A DNA stretch of 5,178 nucleotides from an uncultured Desulfovibrio sp. (GTDB lineage: Bacteria; Desulfobacterota; Desulfovibrionia; Desulfovibrionales; Desulfovibrionaceae). The stretch lies in assembly GCA_947177645.1 (NCBI GenBank), contig CAMWVJ010000115.1, positions 1 to 5,178 on the forward strand. The letters run 5' to 3'. The position numbers were made by a program, and so were the translations under genes. Of the stretch, positions 4,787 to 5,178 are shown piece by piece. Below the pieces are notes generated by a model. The model was given only the letters and a program-made list of their open reading frames with translations, did no database searches and was not told where the DNA came from. Position 1 is the first letter of the stretch. Every line of letters starts with the position of its first letter.

Positions 4787-5178
4787 ATGGAAAATCAGCT
4801 GGATTACGAAATCAACAAGGAACTGGGCGAGTGCTACCTGTTCATGGGCGACTTTGACAAGGCCGAGGAGTATTACCGCAAGGCTGCCGCGGGCAATTCC
4901 CGCAGCGCCGCTCCCTACATGGGCCTTGCCACCGTGGCCGTGCAGCGCTCCGAGCTGGACAAGGCGCTGGTGCTCTACCAGAAAGCCGCGGCCGTGGAAG
5001 AGACCGACAAGGCCCTGTGCGGCATCGGCCTCGTGCACATGGAGCAGGGCAACCATGAGGAAGCCTTCGGCTACTTCTGCCGCGCCCTCGAAAAATCCGC
5101 CGCCAACATCGTCGCGCTGAACTGCCTGGTGCGCGAGGCGTACCAGACCGGTCAGGTGGAGGCCACCCTGCCCTATCT
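4787..5178 (+). CDS. TPR (tetratricopeptide repeat) protein, cut by the right edge
   Basis: The open frame runs from ATG at 4787-4789 to the window edge, with 130 complete codons. GGAGG (4777-4781) is five bases before the start. The protein begins MENQLDYEINKELGECYLFM with no signal peptide. It is made of TPR helices from the start: about residues 7-40 (LGECYLFMGDFDKAEEYYRK), 41-73 (YMGLATVAVQRSELDKALVL) and 74-107 (GIGLVHMEQGNHEEAFGYF), each keeping the small-residue and aromatic pattern, with a fourth repeat starting near 108. TPRs are protein-binding scaffolds, so the partner cannot be inferred. Because the C-terminus is missing, a fused catalytic domain (for example a methyltransferase or glycosyltransferase, as in some relatives) is possible. 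It is probably a transcript separate from hisC-cmk, given the 256-base gap, terminator candidate and its own promoter. Confidence 0.9.
   Translation, partial: MENQLDYEINKELGECYLFMGDFDKAEEYYRKAAAGNSRSAAPYMGLATVAVQRSELDKALVLYQKAAAVEETDKALCGIGLVHMEQGNHEEAFGYFCRALEKSAANIVALNCLVREAYQTGQVEATLPY

Overview
The window is about two-thirds G+C, densely coded, and looks like the chromosome of a delta-proteobacterial sulfate reducer of the Desulfovibrio type. That placement is an inference (moderate confidence). It rests on the hisC-cmk gene pair, the GC-rich codon use, the strong GGAGG-type ribosome binding sites and the -24/-12 (sigma-54) promoter matches. No mobile element, CRISPR array, tRNA or rRNA is visible.

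Layout, left to right. (1) On the minus strand, running off the left edge, is the start of a gene whose first 82 residues form a Pro/Ala/Arg-rich disordered tail. It has a good AAGGA site and a perfect hairpin in its leader. (2) Divergent from it is a complete HD-domain metal-dependent phosphohydrolase (459-1265, plus). (3) A strong two-way terminator (1286-1325) separates it from a convergent minus-strand gene of unknown function (1346-1855, 169 residues), which is preceded by a near-consensus sigma-54 promoter. (4) A divergent control region (1856-2160) leads on the plus strand to a UspA-type ATP-binding universal stress protein (2161-2622). (5) A gap holding several hairpins and a terminator-like element precedes hisC (2720-3835). 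hisC overlaps cmk (3832-4530) by ATGA, so the two are translationally coupled. (6) A 256-base gap with hairpins, a weak terminator and a second sigma-54-type promoter leads to a TPR protein (4787 onward) that is cut by the right edge.

Functionally, hisC-cmk is a housekeeping unit: a late step of histidine synthesis plus CMP/dCMP phosphorylation. The usp gene ahead of it points the same way but appears to be a separate transcript with its own promoter. The unknown 169-residue gene and the TPR gene stand apart. Both carry GG-N10-GC promoter elements at sensible distances from their start codons, and both have a CGGCAA-N3-nTGCCn dyad upstream. This hints that they could share a sigma-54 activator, and it is the most interesting signal here. 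I found no clearly novel multi-gene system; the finds are regulatory elements, one unassigned gene, and two edge-truncated genes that a start-to-stop ORF search would miss.
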